Shown: piece after piece, positions 50,832 to 62,289 of the stretch | Position numbering within the stretch: position 1 is the stretch's first letter | Layout of the letters: each line of letters begins with the position of its first letter | Origin: Phymatolithon calcareum | Lineage: Eukaryota; Rhodophyta; Florideophyceae; Hapalidiales | Assembly: GCA_977006965.1 (NCBI GenBank) | Contig: OZ345369.1 | Span: 186,001-250,000, forward strand | Direction: 5' to 3' | DNA length: 64,000 nt | Position numbers and translations under genes: made by a program | The notes under the pieces: generated by a model | Seen by the model: only the letters and a program-made list of their open reading frames with translations | Told to the model about the DNA's origin: nothing | The model's database searches: none

Positions 50832-52312
50832 GGTGAATATATCACCATGATAATGGCTTTGCCTGCCAGCTATTTCCTCAGCTATGAATCGAGCGATTGC
50901 TTATGTAGGAAATTCGTATCAGCTGAGAGAGCATGTGCCCATGGCGCATAGAACTAGAACACATGTGCATCTAATTGACGTACAAAATAACGGGGAACAG
51001 AGGTGAGAGCACATGTACCCCAAATGGTAACATGGAACATTGGCTATGGTCCATGTTGAATCTCCCGTTATCAGAAGAAACGATTAAAAGAGAGTAAAAT
51101 TTTTGAAGGGTACTGGGGTTCAAACTTCTGACTTCGTGAGAGACCTGGAAAGATACAAATATTCTTTCGCCATGCCACGCAAACTCTTCCACTACATCCG
51201 GATGATGAAATATACCGAAAAGCTGTCTGAAGAGGCTACAGTAAGCCGTACATTTTAATAGTATTCGAATTCTCTCTCAGTGATCTACTATGCAATCTTT
51301 ACACTCCGATGATTTTTGAATTTTCAAATACCAATCTACGTCCTGTGCATCGACCTAGATCTGATCCCGAAATCGCCAGATCATAAGTGTACACTGTCAT
51401 GGTCGTCTTACTCTACTGGATACCTGTACGACCCCGACGTTTTCTTCGATGGGGCATCGGATTGCTCCTAAGCAAAAATGAAGAAAGCCCTTTCTAAGCA
51501 CGAAAGGAGTTGCCATTGGATGGGCGATGAGGTTGGGGTGCGGTGAGTATGCAGCTACGTGATGCTCAATTGCGGAACGCTTGTCATTGTTCTTGCTGTA
51601 GACACCGACTAACACACAACGTACTATTACTCTAGCGTTGGTCAGGCCCCTCCTTTATTGCAGGGTGTGCAATTGCTCGCCCCCGCCCTAATTTAATCGG
51701 CGATCCTGACCGCATCTTAGACTGAGGCATCGCATCACAGAGACATCACCCCTTTTCAAGATAAACCCCAACCCTTATCTTTTCACTCCCAGTGAATACA
51801 TTGCTCAAACTCGAGTCAGGATGGAATCTCCCTAAAAGTCTTTCAAATCAGAAATGTGCAGGAGTGTATTCTTGTACATGCCTACACTCATGGCATGCAG
51901 TATCAACCACAATAACATTACTCATAATGCCTAATTAGACGCTTCCGACATCAGCTGCACTGGAACGGTTTAGAAAAATGTACTGGTCTTCATCTTTGTA
52001 GTTTTTCCGTTAGTAACTTTCAACAACTGTATCAGCTTCTGTAATTTAGTCCACTGTCCCGCCGACTCACACGTGCCTGTAAACAGATAGAAAGGACAAT
52101 CACTGCGCAGGCAAACACACACGCCCATCGGTTGTCGTGTGCATTTGCAATGGCACTCCATCCTTGTGACTCTACATCTCATGATGAGCGTTCTCAGTGT
52201 GACGGGACTGGCAATTCCTAGCAATGTCCGCTCGCTCGTTCCCATTTGCATTTTTCACAAAACAACTGGGAATAAGCGAGCAGGTAAGATGAGAGCACAG
52301 TGTCGTTGCCGA

Positions 52313-52363
52313 CGACACAAATTTGTTCCACGACTTACCGCAGCATGAATCCTATGTTTACCG
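52313..52363 (+). promoter_or_regulatory. MYB1 upstream block conserved with MYB2
   Basis: CGACACAAATTTGTTCCACG, TTACCGCA and ATGTTTACC recur in the same order at 57653-57703, 511-523 bp before both MYB starts. The surrounding bases are much less alike. A second shared block (GCGTGTCTCCAA..ACCTTTG) lies at about 52517 and 57867. These look like retained regulatory elements of the duplicated genes. Confidence 0.5.
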
Positions 52364-52835
52364 CTTCACAATACATATTTGCACACCTATATCTATTTGG
52401 GTCTCTTTCCTCGGAGCGCACTGGCGAGTAGACACTTGAAGACAGAAATCAGTTCGACATCTTCCACCCAATTGAAGCTACTTTGATTCCACAATTGCGC
52501 GATCACTCCACTGCAGCGTGTCTCCAAGCACCTTTGAACTAAAGCAATCTTCCATAGCACTGCAACTGAAAGCTTCTCCCCGCACCGTCGCCCTTGGACT
52601 GCGCTGGACGCCGAAGCAATGCAAAATCCAAGTTTTCCGGTTGATAGTACAACTTGCCTGTCCACCTCACCGTGAAGTGTCCGATCCTTATTGCATCGCT
52701 CGCCTCGCGGTGAATCCAGTGCACCGCTTAAATATCACCCAGGACCGTCGCACAGGAGCTTCAACGCACTTCCGTTAATACATCATCCTGACCGAGTTTG
52801 AACTGAAAAGCAGCCTGGGAGCCATCGATACCAGA

Positions 52836-53669
52836 ATGGCGAGCGCCACGCCACGCCGTCGTTCAGCGCTGCCCATCAGCGCACTCATTCACACAGAAGA
52901 TAACACAGCAGTGCTCCTCAGTGCCGGAAGCGAGGGATTAACGCACACCTTACCTTCAAGCCCAGTGTCATTTGAAGTTCCTCAGAAAAGCTCCAGAAAT
53001 CAAGTCTCAGAAACGCCCCCAGTGGCATCACCCCAACTGTTTTGGAGTATTTCCATGCCCAAGATCCCCCAAGACGCTGGTACCAACACCAGTCCACGCG
53101 ACACATCACTTCCTTTTTCATTGCCCAGCCGAGAGGTGCCTTCCATACAACGTTTTTCGACCTCAGTATCAGCGTCATCTCCTTGTGTAGTTCATGCGAA
53201 TGAAGTCGACACAGCCACATTTCCGATTAGAAAAAATCATTTTCGGCTAGGTCTTACGTCGTCAATGCCACCCACCGTCTATCCGTTTAAGCAGCGACGG
53301 GGAATTCTTTCCTCACGCTCGGATCGCACGTTGAAGAATCCGTGGACTCCTGCGGAAACCGCACAGCTTGGTCTTCTGGTCGAGGAGTACGGCGCGGGTC
53401 AGTGGGCGAAGATCGCAGGTCATATACCTGGACGATCGGGCAAACAGGTTCGTGAGAGATGGAAGAATCATCTTGACCCTACTTTGAAAAAGACTTCTTG
53501 GACATTGGCTGAGGACGCTACCATTCTACGTCTGTACGAAATAGTTGGAAAAAGATGGAGTACAATCGCCCGACAACTTCCTGGAAGGTCTGACAATAAT
53601 GTAAAGAACAGGTTCTACTGCTCACTTCGCCCGAAAATGCTTGGTCATGAGAAGGCGATGATGGGGTAA
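52836..53669 (+). CDS. R2R3 MYB transcription factor 1 (277 aa)
   Basis: This is a sequence-specific nuclear DNA-binding regulator. Residues 1-166 are a Ser/Pro-rich region that starts with a short motif shared with MYB2 (RRRSALPISALIHT). The two MYB repeats are at about 167-217 (KNPWTPAETAQL ... GQWAKIAGHIPGRSGKQVRERW) and 219-265 (SWTLAEDATIL ... KRWSTIARQLPGRSDNNVKNRF). R2 keeps three tryptophans. In R3 the third is Phe (NRFYCSL), and R2 begins with AET rather than the usual acidic pair. The recognition helices (GKQVRERWKNHL; DNNVKNRF) resemble c-Myb R2R3 more than typical land-plant R2R3 proteins. The gene is intronless, with a 12-residue tail after R3. Confidence 0.9.
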   Translation: MASATPRRRSALPISALIHTEDNTAVLLSAGSEGLTHTLPSSPVSFEVPQKSSRNQVSETPPVASPQLFWSISMPKIPQDAGTNTSPRDTSLPFSLPSREVPSIQRFSTSVSASSPCVVHANEVDTATFPIRKNHFRLGLTSSMPPTVYPFKQRRGILSSRSDRTLKNPWTPAETAQLGLLVEEYGAGQWAKIAGHIPGRSGKQVRERWKNHLDPTLKKTSWTLAEDATILRLYEIVGKRWSTIARQLPGRSDNNVKNRFYCSLRPKMLGHEKAMMG

Positions 53670-55663
53670 TGGGGACAGTTGTGAAAGGGCCACAAGAACG
53701 TGTATCATACCTATGAAATAGTTGCACTACTTCAGCAATTACAGAATTTTCTTTACCAGATAAATGGTTGCCTCCCTTCATTTACTCTTCTTCCCGTAAC
53801 AACGCAGCTCTTGAAAAGTTGTAATGCGATTTTGCCTACCCATCGCTAATGAGTAGAGCCTTAAAGGCTAATCAGCAAGCAGCTGCTTGACATCCACTCA
53901 TCTTGCCTACTCTTCAGTCCTTCACTGTGAGTTTTTTCTGATGTGTGTCTGCTTTAACATTCTGATATCATTGTCCGTTTCTTCGCTCTCAGATTTGTGT
54001 AAAAATGCTAATAGAGTCTTAGCTTACAATAAGCCTCGTCGTGGTCATCAAGTTCACAATCGATGTCATCTCACGAATGCAACGAGTCTTCCGACACATC
54101 GTCCGCATATCTTGAACGAAGAGCTTTCAATAGCTTTGAGGAAAAACATCATCTGGAACAAGTTTCTAGGAGTTTGTAAAAAGGCTTCAGAAAACTGCGC
54201 TAATGGGAACTAAATTTCTGGGATGACACGATCTTTCAGAACCATGGACGATATTCCTGAAAACAGGCACTGCGGAGGCTTTATTAGCATCGCTTCTCCT
54301 GGCATTTGATAACATGCCTGATGCCCTTCTATGCAGGGAAATGCAGTCAATTACATAGTTTTGGAATATTAGGAACGAGATTTTGATCATGAGGTTATTT
54401 AGTCCGCCGACTGATACGAGAAGAAAATTGGTAGGTGGGCGTCTCCAATTGCCTTTGAAGAGTGTAAGGAATAATCTATTCTAATATAGAAGCAACCGTA
54501 CAGCTCGAATACATAGCAGTTGTCAGGGGAGAGAATTAATGCTTGACCTAATCAGTGAACAAGGAACAGAAGGAAATAATGCCATCAGAACAGGTTATAG
54601 AGCAGTCCAAGTAGCCTCACAGGGCACTAAGTCATACATCGGTTTGACCCCTCGACAGAAGCATGCTTTGGCATTTTCACGCCTGCCGAAGCTCCACTCT
54701 CAGTAGACATGAAAGTCCACACACAGACGATGCATGTGCGATGGCAAGCTATTTTCAATTGTTTTTATGAACCCCAAACTCGAGACAAGATTTTTAGTTG
54801 TACAGAAAAATCTGCCTGAATTCTTCTGGAAACAAGCCGTTAGTCGACATTGAACAGGAAAATGCACAACATGATCTTACAGAATTCATGATATCGATAC
54901 TTTGGGGGTCACGATAAACACAAGTCACTCAAGCAGTTGTGCAGTTATTAACGGCTTATCCGCTTCTCACCCTTCAATCAATCAACGATGCCATTTACTG
55001 ACACTTTTTTCTATGCGCACGAGACAGGAAGAACAACCGTACCCGATTTTTTGATAGATATGGCTCAATGGAAATCTTTCCCATCAGCTGCAGCTCTCAT
55101 TACGGGCGTTTCGGCTGTCATATGACTTCGTGATTCCATGCATCCGAAAAACCTCGGGATTGCACCAGCCCATCAATCGCCGATCGACTGCTGATTCCCG
55201 GTACGTTTTCGAAAACGTTACACGGAAAAAAGAAAGAGGACTAACAAATTTATAGTGACGAAACAAACTTTTCTATCTGATTTAGCTTAGTGCTCTGCTT
55301 CATAAGGCAAATAAATTATACTCTCTGTTAGAAAGAGATCACTGCAGTGTGAATATTACTCCGAGCTTATTGGAACGTTTGAAAACAGCATGCCCACACT
55401 ATGTACTTTCCGAGCATATATGCGTTCAGCCCCTTTTATAACAGGAACATCCGCTCGCCGCAGCTTGGATTGGCACCGGCAGTCTTACCAGCTTCTGGTG
55501 CTCGGATAAGATGTGAGAACACAGGATGTTGCTTAGCTGCATTTAGGAGACCTTCCCGAATTTAGAGCGAAGAACCTTGAAATTTTTACAGCTTCAAGGT
55601 CCTTCTCGGTTTAAAATGGAAACTATTTTTTCGGCGAATTCGCCACCTCGTAATTTTAAGAAT
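53670..55663. other. 2 kb intergenic region, nothing recognised
   Basis: No gene-like ORF and no clear repeats; the longest ORFs (54187-54390, 53887-54213) have random composition. Confidence 0.5.
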
Positions 55664-55674
55664 AATGCTAACTT

Positions 55675-56275
55675 TCTTTCTTTCTTTCTTTATTGCGGAA
55701 AGATCGCTCACACTTATGGTAAGCGTCTAGAGCTGTTTTGCAATAGCATCTCATTGTTCAGAAATTTGAGTACGGCTAGGGGTCTCTCACGGCATACCTC
55801 TTCTACAGTCTTTATTCCCACTCGGCCAATATATTTTCGTCGTGAGGCGGAACGTCCACCACATCGTAGGATTAGGTGTTCGGTAGTTTCCTTCAACCAC
55901 TGGGGTGCAGTCTCCAATCAGCTGGTGCAGCATCACCTCTGCTCGTCTATGCGATATGGGAAGGCCGCCTGTAAGAGTTGGAACGACGACTGGATCGAAT
56001 TTGGAAGGCGGCCTGATTATGGATCTTGCTGCTTCGAGTGTCAGAGGAGCTTTCTGGTGGTCCAGAAGGTTAGATTCGTAGATACCCTTTCGAGCTAATT
56101 CTTCGGCAGCATAATTTCTTGGAATTCCACAGTGACTAGGAATCCAAATGCCTTCGACAAAGATACCCTTGGACATCAGCTGCTCCATAAGGCCCCAAAG
56201 TTTCCGTATCATCTCCCCGTATCCCCTCAGTTCACCGTCAATGGCATCGATAGCGCTCCTACTGTCAGTGAACCA
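55675..56275 (-). mobile_element. 5'-truncated LINE, RNase H to 3' end (11 bp TSD)
   Basis: On the minus strand the sequence begins inside an RNase H domain: WFTDSRSAIDAIDGEL, GIWIPSHCGIPRNYAAEELA (catalytic His/Asp-region motif 'PSH.GI.GN..AD'). A frameshift leads to ETTEHLILRCGG (the usual cysteine-rich end), and the element finishes in an (AAAG)n tail (TTTC repeats at 55675-55692 on the plus strand). AATGCTAACTT flanks it exactly (55664-55674 and 56276-56286). RNase H after RT is a feature of I-clade-like LINEs. The copy is dead by truncation and frameshift. Confidence 0.85.
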
Positions 56276-56286
56276 AATGCTAACTT

Positions 56287-58163
56287 AGTTAAATGAGATG
56301 CGCAAACGCTCTTATTGTTTTGGATCTTTCCTCAATTCCTGTAGCATGAATTTAGAAGAATCATGTCTACCAAAATCATATGATCTTGCAGAAGCATTTG
56401 ACCAAAGTTCGACAGTCGCCTTCGCAGCGAGGTGGCGAATTGTGGTTACTTTCTCATTGGCATGTGCAAGCGATCAGACCAGAAAAGCTTTTGTGGCTTA
56501 TGCTTTGCTCTCTTTCAAGCTAGACAAACGTGCGAGGACGACTCACTGTAAAGCGCAACTTTACCTACGTGTTATGAAAACTGGGAAATTGCTGTTTTCT
56601 AGTTCTGATTCGTGTCACTTCTATCATCAGAGAAAAATATGGACTGATACGAACTAGAACTCACTTCTAGTGCGGTTATTGAAGAAGCACCATTTTCTTT
56701 TCGTGTCCTTCTGAGGCATTTCCCGATACCATTGATTGATAATACGGAAAACGACGAGTACCTGTCTTACGGACCAGGCGATACAGTATACTAGAAAGAA
56801 CAAGTACTTAAAAGCTGATACCGCACAGTGTAGGTCTCTTTTTGATGCACCACGACTTTAAAAAGGCAGGATGAATGATTTTTCAATTGAACTTTATTTA
56901 CAGGCCTCACAGTCTTACGAATATACGGGCAAGGCTTCCTCAGTTGCTTCCTTCCAGTGTGCAGACCGTTGAAACTTACCGCCTGTCATAGACAGTGATG
57001 GTGCTGTCTTAAGTCGATAAGAACGAACATAAAAATGTGCAAGGCGTAACTGGGAAAATATATGAACCGCTGTCGTGCGTGCAGTAGCGACATGCATATT
57101 ATGTACAATTATTGAGGAGTAATTTGAGTAATTGGCGAATTTCCATTGCAGTGGGGAAGAAGACTTCTCAGACTCGAGTCGAGATGTCCGAACAAATCTC
57201 TCTTCGTGAATTTCTTTCCTTCACTCGTGCAGACATACAATACTCAATGTGCTAGATGGAGAATACAGGTATCTATTCATTCATTCCTTGTCATGCGTTC
57301 AGTTAATATGCGCGAAATTATTCGTCGACATATCGTGGATGATCCACTGGTCAGATGACCGGTGCGAGCCTACAAACTCACGATACCCGACCGCTACGGG
57401 CACGTGTCTTTCAGCTTCTGAAGTGCACCTGGAAATCTTTCCCAGTACTGTAGTTGAGACATTCTTGAATCACTGCATCTCGAGGCGAACATTTTTGTGC
57501 ACACTTCTTCCCTTCAGCTTATGCAATACATTATTCGAGCCACAATGCTGTTCGAGGAATGCCAAGCGTATGAAGCAATTGACGCATACAGCAACCTCGA
57601 TGGTGTCGTACTATAGGTGGTAAGACGAAGGAAAGATCATCACTTTCATGCGAACGACACAAATATGTTCCACAATTTACCGCAAAAACATTCACATGTT
57701 TACCCTTCCCCATGTACTCACCAAATCCTATTCATTTCCACCTCGTTTGCATCGCTCGCTGCAGAGAATACACTCGAATTGTACAGAGAAGCATCGAATA
57801 TGCGAATAAAGAGAAATGTTCACATCACCCTCCTAATCTCTAACCCGCGTGATCGCTCAACAACCGCGTGTCTCCAACAACCTTTGCAGCCGCGCAACCT
57901 GGCCTCAGAACCATTCCGCTTTCGCCCTCGCTTCTCATCGCCCCACGAATGGATCGCTCTGTTTTCACAGCTCATTGCCGCTTGGCAACGCCATACCACA
58001 ATTTCGGATCTTGTACATCTCATCGCTCCCGCTACGACATATACTGCGCAGTCTTAATCACCTCGCACGCTCTCAACCTACTTCCATCTCTGTCTTAGTT
58101 GAACCGCATTAACCGTATCCAACCGATTCGAAAAGACAACCGAAAAACAAATCCGCCCCCATC
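56287..58163. other. Intergenic region upstream of MYB2
   Basis: There is a 119-codon ORF (56298-56657) without recognisable features. From about 57600 on the sequence is paralogous to the MYB1 upstream region, with the conserved block at 57653-57703. Confidence 0.5.
57653..57703 (+). promoter_or_regulatory. MYB2 upstream block conserved with MYB1
   Basis: This is the counterpart of 52313-52363 at nearly the same distance from the start codon (511 against 523 bp). Confidence 0.5.
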
Positions 58164-58982
58164 ATGACAACCGGCATACCACACCGCCGATCCTCGCTCC
58201 CCATTACATCTCTCATTCACACCGCCAACCGTTCCGCCTCTCCACCACCTTCCGTCCCGAACGCAACACCACTGTCGCTCACTCGGACCCCACATGTACC
58301 ACCGCCCTCACCATCTCCAACAATCTTTCGCCGCCACTCGATGCCGCCCATGCAGCACATCTCACTCAGCAGTTGCAGCCTTCCCGATCTTTTTCTGCCG
58401 CCCTCCTCCACAACCCTGCCTTCCACCCCGTCGCCACGTATCACCGGCTCCATATCCGTCTCCTCCCTCTCATCGCATTGCACGCATATACCGCAGGCAC
58501 AACCCTTCTCCCGCCTGTGTGCACCATCGACCACCATGCGGACCATCTCGCGCAGATTGAAGCCGCAGCGCACCATTCAATCCCCTCGCACGGAACGCGT
58601 GCAGAAGAACCCATGGACTCCTGCAGAGACGGCGCAGCTTGCAACGCTAATCGCGCATTTCGGCCCCGGGCAGTGGGCAAAGATTGCGAGTCATATCCCT
58701 GGAAGGTCCGGAAAGCAGGTTCGTGAAAGGTGGAAGAATCATCTGGATCCTACGTTGAAGAAGAGTACTTGGACGGCGGATGAGGATGATGTCATTCTCA
58801 GGTTGCACGAAAAGGTTGGCAAGAAGTGGAGCACTATTGCGAGAGAACTTCCCGGTCGGTCGGACAATAATGTGAAGAACAGGTTCTACTGCTCGCTTCG
58901 ACCGAGGGTGCTTCGCAGTGCTAGGAGTAAGGGGGAGGATTTCGACAAGTCGTACGAAGAGAGAGGTTCACCTTATTATTAG
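58164..58982 (+). CDS. R2R3 MYB transcription factor 2 (272 aa)
   Basis: This is a paralog of MYB1 about 4.5 kb downstream in the same orientation. The N-terminus shares RRSSLPITSLIHT, then is rich in Pro, Ser and Thr with no acidic clusters. R2 is at about 148-198 (KNPWTPAETAQLATL ... GQWAKIASHIPGRSGKQ) and R3 at about 200-246 (TWTADEDDVILRL ... KKWSTIARELPGRSDNNV), again with Phe for the last tryptophan of R3. The linker LDPTLKKS and both recognition helices are almost identical to MYB1, so DNA specificity is probably shared while the N-termini have diverged. It ends with an acidic/basic 25-residue tail. Intronless. Confidence 0.9.
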   Translation: MTTGIPHRRSSLPITSLIHTANRSASPPPSVPNATPLSLTRTPHVPPPSPSPTIFRRHSMPPMQHISLSSCSLPDLFLPPSSTTLPSTPSPRITGSISVSSLSSHCTHIPQAQPFSRLCAPSTTMRTISRRLKPQRTIQSPRTERVQKNPWTPAETAQLATLIAHFGPGQWAKIASHIPGRSGKQVRERWKNHLDPTLKKSTWTADEDDVILRLHEKVGKKWSTIARELPGRSDNNVKNRFYCSLRPRVLRSARSKGEDFDKSYEERGSPYY

Positions 58983-60223
58983 TATATTCTTAGAAAGACA
59001 TCATAGATTTGGTTGCTGAGGAGAACAGATGCGGATTACCGCTGTAATAAATAGTTTGTAGAATTTTGAATTTTCTCTTCTTTGGTGATGACGATTGTAT
59101 ATAAACATGATTCACAATCCATTCATATGATGGTTTCGTTCGCTTGGAGTGTGTTAACTTCAAACTCTCGAAAGGTGCCATAAAATCTCGACCACAGACT
59201 GAATTACGAGCAAAGGTCAAAGAGCTTCTAAATTCTGAGTCAGATGTCGCACACAGGAAGAAAATCTGTCCCCCTGTACCACCGCAAAAGAGATCTCAGA
59301 GAGAGCAAACATTAAGCAATACCAGAAGCGAAAGATTCAGGAAGATGCCGCTAAAGCTGAATGTGGCAAAAAACGCCCTTTCCTGCACACCAAAACACGA
59401 GGAGGTATAGAACTTCGGCTACAAAATGGTCATTCGGTATGTTCCCACTCATGAGCACCTCGAATCTCACGGAGCTGACAGAAAATACTGACAAAGAAGT
59501 TATCCATGATATTAGACAGGGCTCTCGAAACACAAGGTAGCTCCGAAGGAAAGTCAAATCACAAAGAGATCATTAGATGAAGTCCTTGCTATGCTTCAAG
59601 TCAACACGGCGGCTGCAGCTGAACCCACTTTGCCAATGAAGCCCCCTGAGTGACAACCAGCTGACTCTGCGTGACACAGTACAGTGGAGTATTTTCCCCG
59701 TCGAGGCCCAATTATGGTCCAGAGGTAGGTTATTGTAACCTACCAGGTCGTTTCACAACAACTACTCGCAAGCTGATCTGACGTCGTCGTATGCTGGCGT
59801 TGAAGGCTTGTAAAATAAAAACGCACAATTTTCCCCACTACTCGAAAACCAAAGCAGACCTTATCCTTGGCATCTTGGCACTCGCAAGTTGCCATATGCG
59901 CCTGCAGAAGTGCTTGTAATTTTTAACTGAAAATCTACATTTCTTCATCTTCTATCTCTCAAAGAGAGAGACTTATCTTTTTAAGTCTCTCAGGTGCTAA
60001 ATAGACAACGAGGGCTTCAAATAAACTCACATCCATCAACCATCCAAGGAGAGAGAATATTGAAAGAGCTGTGAATATAGCTTTCGCGCATAGACGACGA
60101 GCAGCTCCAATTTCCAAAAACTTGAATTTGCGAAAGTCATTTTCTCTGCTATGCTCGCAGCAAACTACTGTAGATGGAGGATATGAGTGCAAGTATATCC
60201 CTCTGTCTCCAGCACACTTTTTC
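58983..60223 (+). mobile_element. Degenerate retroposon R1 copy with ORF remnant
   Basis: Plus-strand fragments in two frames (GAIKSRPQTELRAKVKELLN from about 59160; QITKRSLDEVLAMLQVNTAA about 59555-59615, ending in a stop near 59650) match the coding start of the short R1 copy at 47820. The shared 3' region follows (CAGTGGAGTATTTTCCCC near 59691; CCAGAGGTAGGTT near 59720), then the family 3' end CTGCAGAAGTGCTTGTAA and a CTTCATCTTCT tail near 59945-59960. This longest R1 copy suggests R1 is the 3' part of a larger non-LTR element. Exact ends are not determined; 58983-59140 is MYB2 3' flank. Confidence 0.5.
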
Positions 60224-60292
60224 CAATAATAATGAATGCTTGTTCCCCTATGGGGCCAGAAAGCAGTGCTGATTATTTTTCCTCTACTTATT
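60224..60292 (-). mobile_element. 3' end of retroposon R2 (inverted copy)
   Basis: The reverse strand reads GTAGAGGAAAAATAA, then AGCACTGCTT, then CCCCATAGGGGAA and AAGCATTCATTATTATT, matching 47437-47503. Confidence 0.6.
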
Positions 60293-60535
60293 AAGAGCCT
60301 CTGATTTCAAGGATACAGACATTTGTACACAACAGGCCAGCCTCCTTCCTTCTCCCTGGGTTGAATGTGTTCCGTGACCTACAGAAGGAGAATTTCGTCC
60401 TTCCCAGTTCCAAAATGCTGCCGAAACATCCCATGTGAATTTCTAAACTGCAGTAAAACCTCATGAAAATTACATGTCTTTGCAATCAAGAAGATATTAC
60501 TTTCTAACTCAATTGTGCCAGAGAGCGAAAAAAAA

Positions 60536-60662
60536 CGAGGAAATTCGCTGCACGGACCGAAAAAGGTGGCAAAATTAGCTAAATTGGCACCCCTTACAAA
60601 AACTACTACTCGCTATGATAAACAGACCACTCTATAAAAATAAACGAGGAAATTCGCTAAAT
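60536..60662. repeat. Repeated terminal motif CGAGGAAATTCGCT
   Basis: CGAGGAAATTCGCT occurs at 60536-60549 and 60645-60658. The extended form GAGGAAATTCGCTAAAT (60646-60662) recurs inverted with one mismatch at 62248-62264. This would fit terminal inverted repeats of the element that contains copy A of the transposase remnant. Confidence 0.45.
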
Positions 60663-60784
60663 ATCCACCAAAAGTGGAAAAAGTGCGCTAAATAACCCCC
60701 CAGCAAAATATACTATCATAATCACCCTAGCCAAAACTATTACTACACCGTTTCTCAGAGCACTCTGTGCTACAGCATCATTTA

Positions 60785-62200
60785 TTGCCCGCGCTACTCT
60801 CTCTGGTTTAGCTCCTCTTCGCAATTGTTGATGGTATCTCCGTCATCGAAGTCGGTGAGGTCGATGATCATGGACTGCGCCGGTTTGTCGATGTGCTTTC
60901 GCTTCGGGTCGACAAGGTTGTAGATGTCCGGCGTACCGCATGTCAGTGAGAAGTTGTTGGTGTGTCAACACGAGGAGAAATGACGGGCCCACTTTTCGGA
61001 TAGCAACTAGGGCTTCTTGCCCTAGACTCAAGGCCGTACGTGTGATGAACAGTCACTCACGTCACTCATGTGACGTGATCAACACCCCTTATCAACACCA
61101 GAAACATAGTCAATATCATACCATCCCATCATATCGTTACTCCGTTGATCAATCACACTATATTCCTCCTCGTTACGGTTCCTCAGTCACACGTTACACA
61201 TCACGTCACAATCTATCATACATCATGTCACTGTGACCGCGGCCAAGACCAATTACAATTACTATCCTATAATTGTATTGTAATTACACTAGCGTGAAAG
61301 CAGTGGCGAGACTGTCACGCGTGACCGCCAGCCGCTCACTAAGAGCGCAAAGCGCTTTTGAAGAGCCTCTCTCGAGTCCATCATTTTTAGCCAATCTCCG
61401 CCTTCCATAGTTCCTCGTCTTACTCCTCATCGTTGTGACCAATGAGCAACCGCCATTGGACCCTCAACGGCTTCCTCATTGCCGATTACTACTGCGGCCA
61501 ATGATATCCTGCCATTAGTATCTCCCTCCCCCATGTTGACGTTAGACCAATTGTTTTTAGCCATCTATTTGTCCCGTGTGTCTCTTCACTTTAGTTTCGA
61601 CACACCCCTTTGTTTTGACTCTTCACTATGGTTCTACTTCTAGTCTATATAAAACCTCCTTGATCAGCAGTCCTCAAACTCTGGTCAACGGATCTGCCAG
61701 CTTGTGCCTTGAACCCCACAGTACGGCACGAAATCATCCTGTACCAGCTGGTTACCAGTGACTGCAACACGCGTAATGCTGCCTTCGTGTTGCTTGGCCT
61801 ACGTTCGAAACAGCCATACGTCTCCGAACCAGTTATCCTGACACCGCCGACGCTCGGCAGCACGCTGGCGTTCACGCAGAAGGTGCAAGCGGTGCGTTGG
61901 CTACATATGAGTGTCAGATTCTGCTCGTTGCGTTTCGCCACGAGGTGAGCCTTTCTCATTGACGAGTTGTGGAAGATCGCGACGTTAAGCTTGATCATTC
62001 GGCGTCGTCCATCTCTAGCACGAGCTCCTTATTGTCCATAATTTCAGAGTGAGTAGTTCGGGAGCGTCGTGAGTGGAGATTGTCCGGCGAAATGGAGGAT
62101 GTGCACAAAACTTGAAAAAAGAGGAAGTAGCAGAGCTACTTCCATTTTTATCTCCAAAACACGCAACTATCAGCGCTCCACGTAACGGATGAGTAGTAAT
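60785..62200 (-). pseudogene. Probable MULE-like transposase C-terminal remnant, copy A
   Basis: This aligns directly with copy B (62290-62917) on both sides of the solo LTR. In the frame used by copy B the minus strand reads AKQHEGSITRVAVTGNQ and LVQDDFVPY up to the LTR. The equivalent of copy B's Cys-bearing end follows beyond it, with stops. It is too degraded for a firm family; the MULE suggestion rests on copy B. The inverted repeats at 60646-60662 and 62248-62264 may be its ends. Confidence 0.4.
61041..61720 (+). mobile_element. Solo LTR (680 bp)
   Basis: It starts TGTGATGAACAG and ends CCCCACA (5'-TG...CA-3') and is flanked by an exact 5 bp target duplication GTACG (61036-61040 and 61721-61725). 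A TATATAAAA box at 61646-61654 lies about 65 bp from the end, as in many LTR promoters, and gives the orientation. Copy B of the host sequence runs through the site without it. A palindromic CACGTCAC..GTGACGTG element lies near 61058-61078. No internal retrotransposon sequence remains, so LTR-LTR recombination is the likely origin. Confidence 0.85.
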
Positions 62201-62289
62201 TTTGGCTTGGATGGATAATCAGCGTACGTTTACAACTTTTTCTGACCATTTAGCGAATATCCTCAAAAATAAACTTGTCAAAAAATTTA

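Larger units (their letters stand above)
49408..52835. other. Intergenic region between the LINE and MYB1
   Basis: Apart from the pseudogene-like ORF pair at 50341-50831 no gene is seen. A 16 bp direct repeat, CTTGAGCTCGTTGTGC, lies at 49508-49523 and 49697-49712; it may be the target duplication of a 173 bp insertion. The last 550 bp are the MYB1 upstream region. Confidence 0.5.

Noticed and set aside
60843-61031. Short ORFs on both strands left of the solo LTR as genes
   Set aside because: They are explained by the degenerate transposase copy A, which aligns with copy B.
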